Assembly (NCBI GenBank): GCA_022578965.1
Contig: MU400623.1
Span: forward strand, 62,001-126,000
Origin: Xylaria sp. FL1777
Lineage: Eukaryota > Ascomycota > Sordariomycetes > Xylariales > Xylariaceae
Direction of reading: 5' to 3'
Length of the DNA stretch: 64,000 nucleotides
Shown piece by piece: positions 25,057 through 35,105 of this stretch. Every line of letters starts with the position of its first letter. Position 1 is the first letter of the stretch. The notes beneath the pieces were generated by a model. The model worked only from the letters and a program-made list of their open reading frames with translations, had not been told where the DNA came from and did not search any database. The position numbers and the translations under genes are program-made.

Positions 25057-26420
25057 TTATAAGTGCTTCCATCCGTTTTCCCACATAATTTGCATCTCAT
25101 TGATGAGGCAGGCCGCCCCGGGTTCATACCGCTGTAGGTGTCCAACGGGTGTCTCGGCCTTCCACTGCTCTAGTCTCCTACTTATAACACGGGCCTCTAA
25201 TTGCGTCTGGATAGATACTCGCCCGCTCTTGACGCGATTAATCCAGGTACCTAGTACCGTCCATAGCGGCGATGGGAAGTGGTTTTTCTGGAGCCGTCGA
25301 TACGCATCGACGCTATATCCTACACGGACATTTGGGTTCAGCCACACCCCTTTTTCTGAGGTGAGGTAGTTATCGGCGTGAATCAGGCAACATTCTGACC
25401 CCTCGAGGTGAAAGTCGGCCAAACTATCCTCGATACCACGGAATTTGAGTGGCGGGTTGGCATAGAACGGCTCCGAGTCGAACACGATAATGCCATTCCA
25501 GCATGACGTCACCTGCACCGGCGCATTCTTCTCAGTGGCAGCCCTCGAGGTAGGGGATTGGAACCACGGCCAGTACTGCGAAATGGTCTTTAAGCCCATG
25601 TCATCCCGCAGCGCAAACGTGTCGTAGTAGAGCGGTGCATGCTTAAAATCCATGGAACAAGCGGCGGCGTACTTCTCATTCCGCGTGTCAAGAAGCGTTA
25701 CAACATCTTCGGTCTAGTCACACAAGTTAGCTCCCACCGGCATAGAAGGGTTTTCCCAGCCCATATTAAGGAGCATACGTTAAAGACAACGTCGTTCAGC
25801 CAGAGGACCTTGTCGAAGGTTCTCCCTTGGTTCTCTAACTCCTTCAACGGTTCCATAGCCTGGTTGCGCACTCGCGCAAGATATGGTATCCGCCGCATCT
25901 CCCATTGCCTCTCTGCCATATTCCAAATCCATGTTGGTACCCGTACATTGGGTGGAGGTCGGGTTTCGATCTCTTCCAACTGTTCCCATACGGTCTGGCC
26001 GAGGCTGATCGTATTAGCTACACCTTTCATATCTAGCAATGTCTGGAGGTCAAGCAATGCAGCCTTAGACTCATCCTGAGACCCCGACTCGATCGCCGAG
26101 AAGTAGACGTTTTCAGGGCCATAATAGTCTGTCAAATCTAGTACTGCTTGGATCCATGCTGTCCTCAAGACCTCCTCCGTGTTGCGGTGAATAGAGGCAA
26201 TGAATATGGTCGTATTCACTCCATCGTGGGACCGCTGGTGTATTTCGTTCGGTTTCGTTCGATAAGTGTCTGGTCGGTAGCGCACGAGACGGACAGCGTC
26301 GATGAAGAAGACGAAAAAGAGGAACAGGAGAATCGGCCGCAGGTAGTTGCGCCGGAAGCGACGATAGCTGAGGAGCATGGAGAGCGATAGCTGGAGAGAG
26401 GATATAGTACAGCGGTTCAC
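25057..26420 (-). CDS. Alpha-1,3-mannosyltransferase CMT1-like (GT69, CAP59 family)
   Basis: Type II Golgi membrane glycosyltransferase family first described for Cryptococcus capsule synthesis and widespread in filamentous ascomycetes. Two exons: 26420-25779 and 25713-25057, phase 0, giving 432 residues. The 65-nt intron has GTATGC donor, a GCTAAC branch and CTAG acceptor. A short cytoplasmic tail and one membrane anchor (about residues 28-46, LFLFFVFFIDAV) precede the catalytic region. Family features include TTIFIASIHRN, YYGPENVYFSAIESGS, the WLNDVVF motif at the end of exon 1 (Asp likely metal-binding), EDVVTLL, CSMDF, CWNGIIVFD and FRGI. The actual acceptor in this species is unknown; the wall or extracellular polysaccharide is the likely target. 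Confidence 0.82.
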
Positions 26421-27323
26421 GAGATTCTAAGAAAGCCAGCAAGGCCAACAAGAGGGAGAGGAGGGAGAGGAGTTCAGGTTATGGCATTATATAGGTAGAG
26501 CTTGAAGGTCTCTCCGAGTCTTTCCGCTACGTAGGTATCTGTTCCTATAGTGAAGAAAGACCATAGAGGACAATTCGTAAAAATTCCAAGGAATACAATT
26601 GTCATAAAGAGAACGTAGGACGAGATAAAGAAAGAAAAGGGATGTAGCTAAGAAACTATGCAGAAACTACGTGGAAAGGGGGACATGTGTTAACATAGTT
26701 GGAACATTTAAGATCAGGGCTTTAGACAATGTAAGATTTATGAGGCTTGCTTGGCTAGCCTCGTCCCTTATTTAAGGAGGTAGGTAGGACTTACTGGGTA
26801 GGTAGTCCACTATTCGAACTGTAGGCTATCAAGCCTACCCCTTAGGTGGACTAATTAGTGGGGGATAAACTACAAGTATAGGTAAGTTTACATGTATGTT
26901 AAGGTGCCAATACACTACCGGATATATTGATGGAGCAACAGATCAGGTACAGCCTTAAAATAGATGCAAAACGAAACAACTAATACAAAACAAATATAAG
27001 AACACCATAGAGAACACTAGTCTAATTCATGGGAAAGATGTTTAGTTTGTTTAAGTCTAATGTGATGCATTCTGCAGGACGCTTGTCTCCACTACTTAGG
27101 TACGGCAGGTTAGTAGGCTGAAGTAAAGTAGGTAATCGATCACCTAAGCAGACGACGGCGTATGACGGCATATAGCAGACTTTAACGACTCCATGTAACA
27201 CACATCGTGTACATACCTCATAGTGTCACAACTATTGATTACTTCTATATATATCACGTAGATTTTATGTTATCAAAATACACGTCTATTCATTTTCATG
27301 AAAAGGTCAAGAAAAAGTAAGAC
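26421..27323. other. Intergenic, divergent promoters, no gene
   Basis: 900 bp between the mannosyltransferase and methyltransferase start codons, which face away from each other. The middle (26.78-26.85 kb) holds several TAGGTAGG/CCTACC runs. No coding frame is supported. Confidence 0.5.
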
Positions 27324-28454
27324 ATGGACACCGAAAGCAACCTCCCAAGTGTCGCCCAAGAGGGCTTTAAAGACGCAGCCGCCTATGATACACATCGACC
27401 AAACTATCCACCCGAAGCAGTCGAACTATTTCTCCAAAACCTCAATATTGCCGGTGCTGGACATGATGAGGTGAACGTAGTCGAGATTGCATCGGGCACT
27501 GGGAAATTCACCGAGGTCTTGGCTGCGCGGCCTGAGAGATTCTCAGTGAAAGCTATCGAACCACACGGCCCTATGCGCGATAAGCTCGCGCACAAGGACC
27601 TGCCAGGCGTCGAGGTGCTTAATGGTAAGGCGGACAAGATACCTGTTGAAAATGAATGGGGAGATGTCTGCATTGTAGCTCAGGTAAGCTTGAGTATCGT
27701 TCTTGAGCCTCGTATTTAGTGCCCATTTTACTAATTATGAAACCACAAAATATCAGGCATTCCACTGGTGAGCCATTCGTCTCCAAGACCTCTTCGCCAC
27801 TTATATTTCATCAAGGTTCGCGACACCCGAGGCTTTGAAGGAAATTCACCGTGTCCTGCGTCCAGGCGCCATCTTGGGCATGATTTGGAACGTCGATGAG
27901 TGTGCGTCACACTAGTACCTACTCTTATCAATGCTGTCCGATCTACTTGTCTGACTCTTTTAATAGACAACAAGCCGCGAAGCTGGCCAGCGACGACTAA
28001 GTGGGAGGAAAAGCTGAATGACTACATATTGGGGTTCGACGATGGGTTGCCAAGGTTTCGACACCAGGTATGTATTTGTCGCTTATGTCTCACACCAGAT
28101 CCTTATAATCTGCTTATTAGTACTGACGACCAAAAGAAATGGCAAGAGATATTCGAGCAGCAGGCACCGGGAAACCCTGTTCAGGCTATAAGGAATACAT
28201 TCGCCGACCATCTCCCTAGATTCAGCCTACCCCTTGGAGAGAACAGTGTTAAGTGGACAATGTGGCTAAGCGAAGAGGCGCTGTGGGCACGTATTAATAC
28301 TCTCAGCCAAATCGCCGTCCTCAAAGGCAAAGAGAGGGAGGCGGCTGTCGAGGTGTTCAAAAATATACTGAAAAGTGATGATATTGAAAGAAACGAAAAG
28401 GGAGAGATCGCGGCCCATGGTGTCACTTATTTCGCGTGGTCAGATCGATTGTAG
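27324..28454 (+). CDS. SAM-dependent methyltransferase, class I (Methyltransf_11 type)
   Basis: Putative small-molecule methyltransferase of a broad fungal family; substrate unknown. Five exons are read: 27324-27683, 27757-27767, 27816-27901, 27967-28067 and 28137-28454, giving 291 residues. Motif I appears as VVEIASGTGKFTEVL (about residues 52-66), followed by AIEPHGPM, then ALKEIHRVLRPGAILGMIWN; the conserved AFHWF is built across exon 2. The C-terminus RNEKGEIAAHGVTYFAW is typical. Exon 2 is only 11 nt, and intron 2 is 48 nt with an in-frame TGA, so retention of intron 2 would truncate the protein. All joins keep frame and restore family motifs, which supports the model. Intron 4 uses acceptor AAAAG after a TACTGAC branch. 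Confidence 0.78.
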
Positions 28455-28688
28455 ATATCTCGAGATGGCCAAGATGACTAATATATCACGATTGTAGATA
28501 TCGTTTAAATTTGATCCTCCCCCATCCGACGTGCCCCGTATCGAGTCGATGGGTATTATCACGCAGTACTAGCAGGCTACCCTGGTGATGCAGACTGGCG
28601 GCTGGTTTCCCTCCTAGATGACTATGTAGGATATCCTTATAATAACGCCACATGTACTCATGATTAATCTCCTTCTGGCTTCGTGTCT

Positions 28689-29050
28689 CTAGTCGGCAGA
28701 GATGTACATAACTGCGCGAATGGTTAGTGAGAAAACGAAGGGCTTCATGCCGGACCTGCTCACCGTTGTTGCCTCTCACAAAAGCATCGCCATACGTCCT
28801 TCTCTTCACGCCATTGACGTACTCCTCGGTTTTCTCTAGGGCTATATTCATGTAGCCGTCGACTGACTGTAGCTCGCCTACACCAGATAGATCAGCCCAC
28901 CCCTCGCTATAAGGTGGTCAAACGGAGAAAGAAGGGCTAGCTACCTTTATAGACGACGCCAGAATTGAGTTTTACGGTGACAGCGTTGCCGATGATCTCG
29001 GAAAGAAAGCTGGAGGGGTCTTTGCCCTCGCCTTGCGTACCATTCTCCAT
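28689..29050 (-). CDS. LSM6: U6 snRNA-associated Sm-like protein LSm6
   Basis: Subunit of the Lsm2-8 ring on U6 snRNA and of the cytoplasmic Lsm1-7 ring in mRNA decay. Three exons: 29050-28945, 28877-28764 and 28711-28689, giving 80 residues, the usual length. Introns are 67 and 52 nt, both phase 1; the second has a CACTAAC branch. The Sm1 motif spans IIGNAVTVKLNSGVVYKGEL and the Sm2 motif spans YGDAFVRGNN followed by VMYISAD at the end. The internal stretch GYMNIALEKTEEYVNGVKRR is nearly invariant in LSm6. It converges on the methyltransferase gene (235-bp gap) and diverges from the Rad60-like gene. Not an alternative Sm protein: the EEYVNGVKRR signature is specific. Confidence 0.93.
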
Positions 29051-29553
29051 GACGTATGATCGTAGGAGATAACGAGACAAGAAAAATGAGATGACTGTGT
29101 CGGGATAGGTGAGGCTGCCAAGGAAGCTCTAAATAACAATCTAGAGGTTGCAGGGGTCAAGTAAATCATAGTGGGGTAGGTGCCTATTTGGATGGGGTGA
29201 CGCGACGTGGGGTTAGGAAGCTGTTTAAATGCCTATCCAGAAAGTACCTACCTAGGTACTTAAAGGGCAGTTGCCGAGTTAACTACATACTGTACTGTAC
29301 GTATGTATGTATGTACCTACCTACATGTAAGTATTTACCTAGTACCCAGGGTGCGTACAGGTAGCTGAACGTGAACATGCCGTGTATTTTTCATTAAAAC
29401 CAATAACCCTAACTTACACAATTTATATTCTCCCGATATAGTTGCCGCGCCAGTTAACTTTGCGGAAAGCGACTTTTTCTTCCACGCATCATTTACCCCC
29501 CCTCGCCCGACTTATCATCTCCGTTCAGCACGGGTGAAAGTGATCAAGTCACG
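29051..29553. promoter_or_regulatory. Divergent promoter of LSM6 and the Rad60-like gene, with a telobox
   Basis: 503 bp separates two start codons facing away from each other. AACCCTAA, a telomere-repeat-like telobox, is at 29405-29412, about 140 bp upstream of the Rad60-like start. GTATG/CATAC microrepeats and CTACCTAC runs lie at 29290-29340. A pyrimidine-rich tract precedes the Rad60-like ATG. Confidence 0.5.
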
Positions 29554-31170
29554 ATGGCCGACCTGCAAAAGCCCGCGCCGGGGAAGCGCGCTCTACCGTT
29601 CAAGCGCACCGCCAAGCAGAAACCCGCGAACGATACATCATCTCCTGCCGACGACGACGGTCTAGCATTGTTCAGCCAGTCGAAAACCTATTTCCCCACT
29701 GTCATCGAGGAACAGCAGAAGCGTGCGCGAGAGCAGGCTGAGAAGGCTGAGCAAGAGCTCAAGGAGAAGCTAGCACGCGAGCAGGAAGAAGAAGAGAGTA
29801 GGGCTCGCGACGCGCAGTTGCGGCGCGAGAAGAGACGGAAGGCTGCCGAGGAAAGGGAAAAGGAAATGGAATCTACTAAGAAACGACGTCGAAGTTCACT
29901 CCTATCTGACGACGAGAAGAAATATCACAAAGATGAAAAGGACGACATTGTTTTTTCCGATCGACCCCAAAGTTCCTACAAACCATCTACCCCTCTCAGC
30001 CCAGAATCCGGACGCGATGCCTCTGTGCCGAGAAGCTCTAGAGGCCCAGAAAGCCCACGCGGATCGCGAATATCAAGGCCGCCTGGGACACCTGTCGTTC
30101 TTTTGGATAGCAGTGACGACGACGATGAAGACCCTACGCAGAGAAGATCGGAAACTTCTACTACAGCCTTAAGGAGACAGCCAGGCGGGAGCCAAATCGA
30201 ACCTACACAAACAGATATACGGAAGGGTAAAGCCAAAGCTGACGATAGCGACTCGGACCTCGAGATGTGGGAGGATAAGAAAGAGAACAAAGAAGATGGT
30301 GAGGGAGGAGAAGAAGACCCATCCGAATTCTACATCAAGGCGGCAATGGAGCGCATGCGCAAGGCGAAAGAGGCGCGCCTCGCACGCGAATCTTCAGCGG
30401 TTGGTGATGCAAACAGGACGTCAGCTCCACCCGGCATCGATGACGATGACCGTGGCACACCCGTCTCCGTTATGATTGCAGCACCGACACTCCCGGACGC
30501 CAAGGTACTGTGCTGCACGGTACGCACGACGCAGGCGCTCCAGATCGCATTTGACACCTTCAAAGAACGTCAGAAGAAACAGACCACATACCCGCACAAG
30601 GTAATTTCTGAGCTTGTTTTCACTTGGCGCGGAGACCGTGTTTACTATACTACGAAACTCGAGACGTTGGGGATCCATCCGCGGGGTCACGACGGCCGAT
30701 TGCACGATGACACGCACAGCGGGCGCAACGGACCCGATGGTTACGTGGGGAGAGATAAAGTGTACTTTGAGGCGTGGACACCAGGAGAATACGAAGAGAA
30801 CCAACAGAAACAGGAACGCGAGCGTAAGCGGAGGGAGATGGGCGAATGGTGGGATGAGGGCGACGCCGCAAATAGCAAGGACAATAACGACGGCCAGATG
30901 GCGGGCGCAGAGGCAGAGGCCAACGCCTCGCAGAAAGAGGACGACCGTGTTAAAGTCATCTTCAAAGCGCGGGATATGCCGCCGCGGAACGTCACGCTGC
31001 GCAAGTACAGCACAGTCGCCCACATGATTAAGGCCTTCCGCAAGCTCACCGGTTTAGGCGAGGACAAGCATGTCGAAATCCGCTGGGACGGCGAGGTCCT
31101 AGATCTGGAGACTACGGTCGAGGAGGCCGATATCGCGGACATGGACTCAGTTGAGGTACATATCCGATGA
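29554..31170 (+). CDS. Rad60/Esc2-family protein with SUMO-like domains
   Basis: Nuclear genome-stability factor family (Rad60, Esc2, NIP45), acting with the SUMO pathway and Smc5/6 in repair of stalled replication forks. Intronless, 538 residues, start at the ATG at 29554. Order of parts: basic N-terminus; charged coiled coil (about 52-115); a hydrophobic-acidic stretch VVLLDSSDDD (181-190) that looks like a SUMO-interacting motif; a diverged SUMO-like domain (about 313-400); and a clear C-terminal Rad60-SLD (466-538) with VKVIFKARDMPP, TVAHMIKAFRK, IRWDGEVL and ADMDSVEVHI. There is no diglycine at the end, so it is a non-conjugated SUMO mimic. It shares a divergent promoter with LSM6. Confidence 0.85.
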   Translation: MADLQKPAPGKRALPFKRTAKQKPANDTSSPADDDGLALFSQSKTYFPTVIEEQQKRAREQAEKAEQELKEKLAREQEEEESRARDAQLRREKRRKAAEEREKEMESTKKRRRSSLLSDDEKKYHKDEKDDIVFSDRPQSSYKPSTPLSPESGRDASVPRSSRGPESPRGSRISRPPGTPVVLLDSSDDDDEDPTQRRSETSTTALRRQPGGSQIEPTQTDIRKGKAKADDSDSDLEMWEDKKENKEDGEGGEEDPSEFYIKAAMERMRKAKEARLARESSAVGDANRTSAPPGIDDDDRGTPVSVMIAAPTLPDAKVLCCTVRTTQALQIAFDTFKERQKKQTTYPHKVISELVFTWRGDRVYYTTKLETLGIHPRGHDGRLHDDTHSGRNGPDGYVGRDKVYFEAWTPGEYEENQQKQERERKRREMGEWWDEGDAANSKDNNDGQMAGAEAEANASQKEDDRVKVIFKARDMPPRNVTLRKYSTVAHMIKAFRKLTGLGEDKHVEIRWDGEVLDLETTVEEADIADMDSVEVHIR

Positions 31171-32128
31171 CGAGACCAATGCTGAAAACCTAAGAAGAAA
31201 AATCACGGAAGAATGTCGACCCAACCCCCCTCCCCCAAAAATATGAAATTGGAAATGAAAACGAATAGGTGATCTCGGAAATATCGGGGCATGTTTATTT
31301 CGGTACTAGGAGCTCGGGCGTTTGTTTTATCGGGGATACATTTCCAGGGTGCAGGAGATCAACGGATGAGCACATGGGTAAACGAGGGATGAAGGAGGGT
31401 CGCTTCGTCGAATCCTACTACGATTGAGTTTACGTATACGTAACTCTACTTTATGATACCCCTGCAACGAATAAACACAATTCAGTCAAAGTTTTGCTCT
31501 TCATTTGTTGTGTGTTATGGGCATCCGTATCTGCCACACCAACCGTACAGTTCACACTATTAATTCCGAATGTGATAAGATGTATAAATAAATCAACTGC
31601 ATCTCCAACGACCTGCAGGTCGAGTCTCGTCAAACAACATATCTCATCAAACTAGCTTTCAGAGGTGAACTGGTTTATATTTCTTATACGATCAACTCAT
31701 TCGCTTGCTTTCTTCATCTCCAACAAACCAAATACATGGAAGGTATGGATATGAACCTGAACCGGGCTATGTAAGACATGATGAATAATGCTCATACTCC
31801 GCTAACTAAACCTGTCTATACTAAACTCGCAATTTCCTGCTGTCGCTCTATAGTTGTTTTGCCAATCTGGGTATATATAAACGCTTTGGGGGTATCTGGC
31901 CGCCTTTGAGGAACCAAGACTCTTCGCTGCCATTCCAGTAGTTTCAGCCATTTCCCACATGGCCAAACCGAAGAAACAGAACCGGCCCGGTTTTCCAAAC
32001 CTAAAAATGGTTTGCGATACAACGAAATGATATGGGATAGAGGATTTGGCTTCTATATGCCGTGGAGACGGGAATGATGCGGGCTTTGGTATCTCGGGCG
32101 AGAGTTTCTCACTTCTTGTACGCCAGCT
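31171..32128. other. Convergent intergenic region, no gene
   Basis: 958 bp between two stop codons facing each other (Rad60-like and GH5). It probably consists of two 3' untranslated regions; a C-rich stretch (CCCCCCTCCCCC-like) lies at about 31225. No frame is supported. Confidence 0.5.
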
Positions 32129-33391
32129 TTATAACTCACCCGTCGCTCCACTGCCAGACCCAGCGATCAATTCAGTCATGTCGCGCATGCGATAGTCGCG
32201 AATGGGGGTAACCCAATCGTCCTCGATGAGGGAGTAGCCCTCCTTCATGTTATCGTGCGGCTTGCGTGGGTTGATGGCCCAGTATCCAAAATCGGCATCG
32301 ATACGTTTCAAATACCGCAGCAGATTCGACCAGTAGTTGGCATCACCCTCGCCTGGGTGACGCGGAGCCCCAAATTCGCCAACCCATACCGGGGCTACGT
32401 CGCCCTCGACTAGGTATGCCCAGTTCTTGCGCATAGCCTGGATAAAGGAGGCGTAGCTGCGCTTAGCAAACCGCCCCTCTCGGCTGCCCCAGCCGGACCA
32501 GGCATAGACGTGTGCCGAGTAGACGAGCCGGTTCGAGACGTCGAGCACCACTGGTCGCGTACGCGCACCACTAAGGTCATTGCCTGACTCTGTGCCCTCG
32601 ACTATGACCAGCCAGTCTTTGTTCATCTTCAGCAACCGGTTGCCACACTTTTCCGCGGCAGCCGCCCAGCGATTCCAGGGCATCGTGCCCCAGACACCAC
32701 GCACCTCGTTCCGCAGGTCGGCCCCGATGACGTAGGGGTTGTCGACAAAGCGCTCCATGACGGTCTCCCAGTGCTGTATCCAGTCCTCTTCGGATTGCGA
32801 TATGCGGCATAAGGGTCCGAGGTGGTCATTGGCCCAGCCAGCGTCGCAGGGGTCTGCACCGCAACACCAGGTCGCGGTGGTGATGTGGTTGTTCACGATA
32901 ACGGCGATGCCGGCGTCGGTCAGGGCTTCGACAACGGCGGCAAAAATGTCAAGGGCACGCTGGCCGAAGAGGTCCGGGTTCGCGGCGAGGTGGCGGTCGT
33001 GTATGTGCGGGTTTGCCATGACCATCTCATCGGAGTAGGGCAGACGCACGCTGTTGAAGCCGAGCATACGGACGCTGGCGGCGATGACGGAGCGGTGCTG
33101 GATGTCGAGCCCGCCGGGTATGAACAGTTCGTCGCTACCGCCATACCAGTTAACGCTAGCCAGCTTGAAGCGGCGACCTGTGACGTCGACGATATCGCGC
33201 CCCTTGGTCCGCAGCGGCATAGTGTAGGTTGTTATGCTCGACTCCTCGATGAAGGGAGGCAGCGGGCGTTGACTGAATAACTCGGCGCCGGCGTCGGGAA
33301 TCCATGGGCGCTTGAGAGCGGCCTCTGCCTTCCACACATAGCTGACAAAACCACCTACAACAAGGAAGGATATAACAAGAAATTGAAACAT
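32129..33391 (-). CDS. Glycoside hydrolase family 5 (cellulase-fold) protein
   Basis: Predicted retaining glycosidase of the (beta/alpha)8 GH5 type; substrate not certain (beta-glucan or mannan-like). Intronless, 420 residues. An N-terminal hydrophobic segment (about residues 3-19) is a signal peptide or signal anchor. GH5 landmarks seen: RRFKLASVNWYG, GFNSVRLPYSDE, VIVNNH, the acid/base Glu229 in ADLRNEVRG, YSAHVYAWSGWG, and the nucleophile Glu339 in VWVGEFGAP, then FGYWAIN. Cysteines cluster at WCCGADPC, suggesting disulfides and an extracytoplasmic location. It converges on the Rad60-like gene. Third-position GC is high, as in PMP24 and the lyase. GH5 membership is firm; the subfamily is not. 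Confidence 0.85.
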   Translation of the reverse strand: MFQFLVISFLVVGGFVSYVWKAEAALKRPWIPDAGAELFSQRPLPPFIEESSITTYTMPLRTKGRDIVDVTGRRFKLASVNWYGGSDELFIPGGLDIQHRSVIAASVRMLGFNSVRLPYSDEMVMANPHIHDRHLAANPDLFGQRALDIFAAVVEALTDAGIAVIVNNHITTATWCCGADPCDAGWANDHLGPLCRISQSEEDWIQHWETVMERFVDNPYVIGADLRNEVRGVWGTMPWNRWAAAAEKCGNRLLKMNKDWLVIVEGTESGNDLSGARTRPVVLDVSNRLVYSAHVYAWSGWGSREGRFAKRSYASFIQAMRKNWAYLVEGDVAPVWVGEFGAPRHPGEGDANYWSNLLRYLKRIDADFGYWAINPRKPHDNMKEGYSLIEDDWVTPIRDYRMRDMTELIAGSGSGATGEL

Positions 33392-34426
33392 GATGGACGA
33401 GAAACTAGGGGTTGGCGGTGTAGTGTTTCCCTCTGCCCAGCTCGTTTAGTTCATGGAGTGTACAAAGTAGACGACAGCTTCTCTTTTTTCAACGGCAAAT
33501 AGCAACCATGAATAATATGGCTATAGAACCCATCGTCGCACCCAAAACAAGGCCGGATCCTTAGGAAAGCATGGGAAGACACAGCTGCAAGCTAGACTCG
33601 ACGGTGGGACTCGTGATGAATATTAGTATTTGAAATCTCGAAGCCAACAAAAAAGTGTTTTGATGCATTGTCAGCCAGTTGTGTCAGCAAATAGAGGTGA
33701 CGTCTGTCTGTTATGCAGTCCCACCATCTCGTCGTCAGCGTTATCGATAACAACACAGCCCATACAACATTATGTAGGTACTTACAGTGTCTAAGTAGGA
33801 TCTGCCTTAGTGCACACACTGTACGTATGGCTACCTCCCACTATCGCTGGATGGTAGGTATACAACTCGCAACCTCATTGCAATCCATCATCCAAGAGAT
33901 ACGAGCCAACCCAATTCTCGTAGTCGGAGCGCTTAAATGAGCTCAAGGGCCTATTAGTAGGTTATATCGCTGTCATGCAAAGCCAACGCATCGATTCGCA
34001 AATTTAAACCTCTCGTCTGCAGCCCTATCATTATTATCGAGATTACTATCATCCAGACAGTACTCATATATACCGGTAGCCCATCTCAAGCCAAGCCACC
34101 ACAATAGTTGAAATCGCAAACATCGTCCCTTTAAGTATGCAATGTCCCGCTTCTTTCCACATAGCCTTACCGGCCCCAATCGATATGAATATCATGGGGG
34201 AGTGTGCGACCTGCCGGTTACGGTGTGGAGCGTTATGATAGGGTATTTGGACTGAGAGAGCTGCCCGAGAATTTGGTTGGTACATGAAGCAACTCTCAAG
34301 CTCATTTGACCTGTCATCTGAGGGTTGCCATGTGATAACCATGCGAGGTTTCATGCAAACCATACAAGTTGAAGCAGGACAAGCTTGTCGCGGCCCCATA
34401 GTGTTTATATCTTATCTGCTTAGTTC
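33392..34426. other. Intergenic, divergent, no supported gene
   Basis: 1.0 kb between the GH5 start and the RNase III-like start. Short frames of 60-111 codons on both strands overlap and resemble nothing known. It should include both promoters. Confidence 0.5.
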
Positions 34427-35105
34427 ATGGCCCGCACTTCTTACCTGTTTGACTCATTGCCTACAGCTCCCTGTTCCCTGATGCGGACGGAGAACATAAT
34501 GGACCGTTCAAACAAAATCGCCATGGCCCAGAAAATCTTGGGCTACGAGTTCCAAAACGAAGACTGGTTGTGGGAAGCCCTGCAAGCCCCTGGGTCGAAT
34601 GTCATTATGGTGAACGAGCGCCTGCTTGCTCAGGGCAACAAAGGCTTGGCTACACTCGGTGACGCTGTTGCCACGCTCATCGTGAAGCTCGATTGCTATG
34701 CGATGAACCGGTCTATTGGTACCACCTGGCTTTCCATTAACTACCTCGTATAGACGGTTACATTCTCACAAGGAGTAAAACAGGAGACACGGTCACAATC
34801 CTACAGAGAGCTGTTAATAATTCTCGATTTGCCATCCTTTGCGATAGGGCCGGCCTTACGGCTTGCATTAATTGCAACCCGAGCCAGCGCGGGAGTGTCT
34901 CGCCTCGGACACGTGCCGATACCCTCGAGGCTGTCAGTAGGTAATCTTTCGGCCGCAAAACACACAGATGTGACAATAACTAACTCACGGTGTTGCAGTA
35001 GGAGCTGTCTACAAGGATAGTGGCATTGACAGCGCGAGATCAGTCATGGAGTCCCTGCAGATTATTGAATATTGCGACCTCGGGGAAGTCCTTCCAACTC
35101 TTTGA
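34427..35105 (+). CDS. Small RNase III-fold protein, possibly catalytically impaired
   Basis: Contains one RNase III domain and no double-stranded RNA-binding domain. Three exons are read: 34427-34718, 34784-34936 and 34999-35105, both introns phase 1, giving 183 residues (in-frame ATGs at 34481 and 34499 are alternative starts). Family features: AQKILGYEFQNEDWLWEAL at the N-terminus, the signature region NKGLATLGDAV (residues 71-81), and RADTLEAVIGAVYKDSG across the second intron, matching the DxxEA(L/I)IGA second metal-binding motif. In the first signature the usual Glu of LEFLGD is Ala75; Asp79 and the Asp/Glu of the second motif remain. Such small RNase III-like proteins are frequent in filamentous fungi; their role is not established. 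Could be a diverging pseudogene, but frame and splice sites are intact. Confidence 0.7.

Noticed and set aside
28068..28136. Read-through of methyltransferase intron 4 as coding sequence
   Set aside because: The frame is open but the inserted residues break a conserved PRFRH-x-KWQE stretch that splicing restores, and GTATGT donor, TACTGAC branch and AAAAG acceptor are present.
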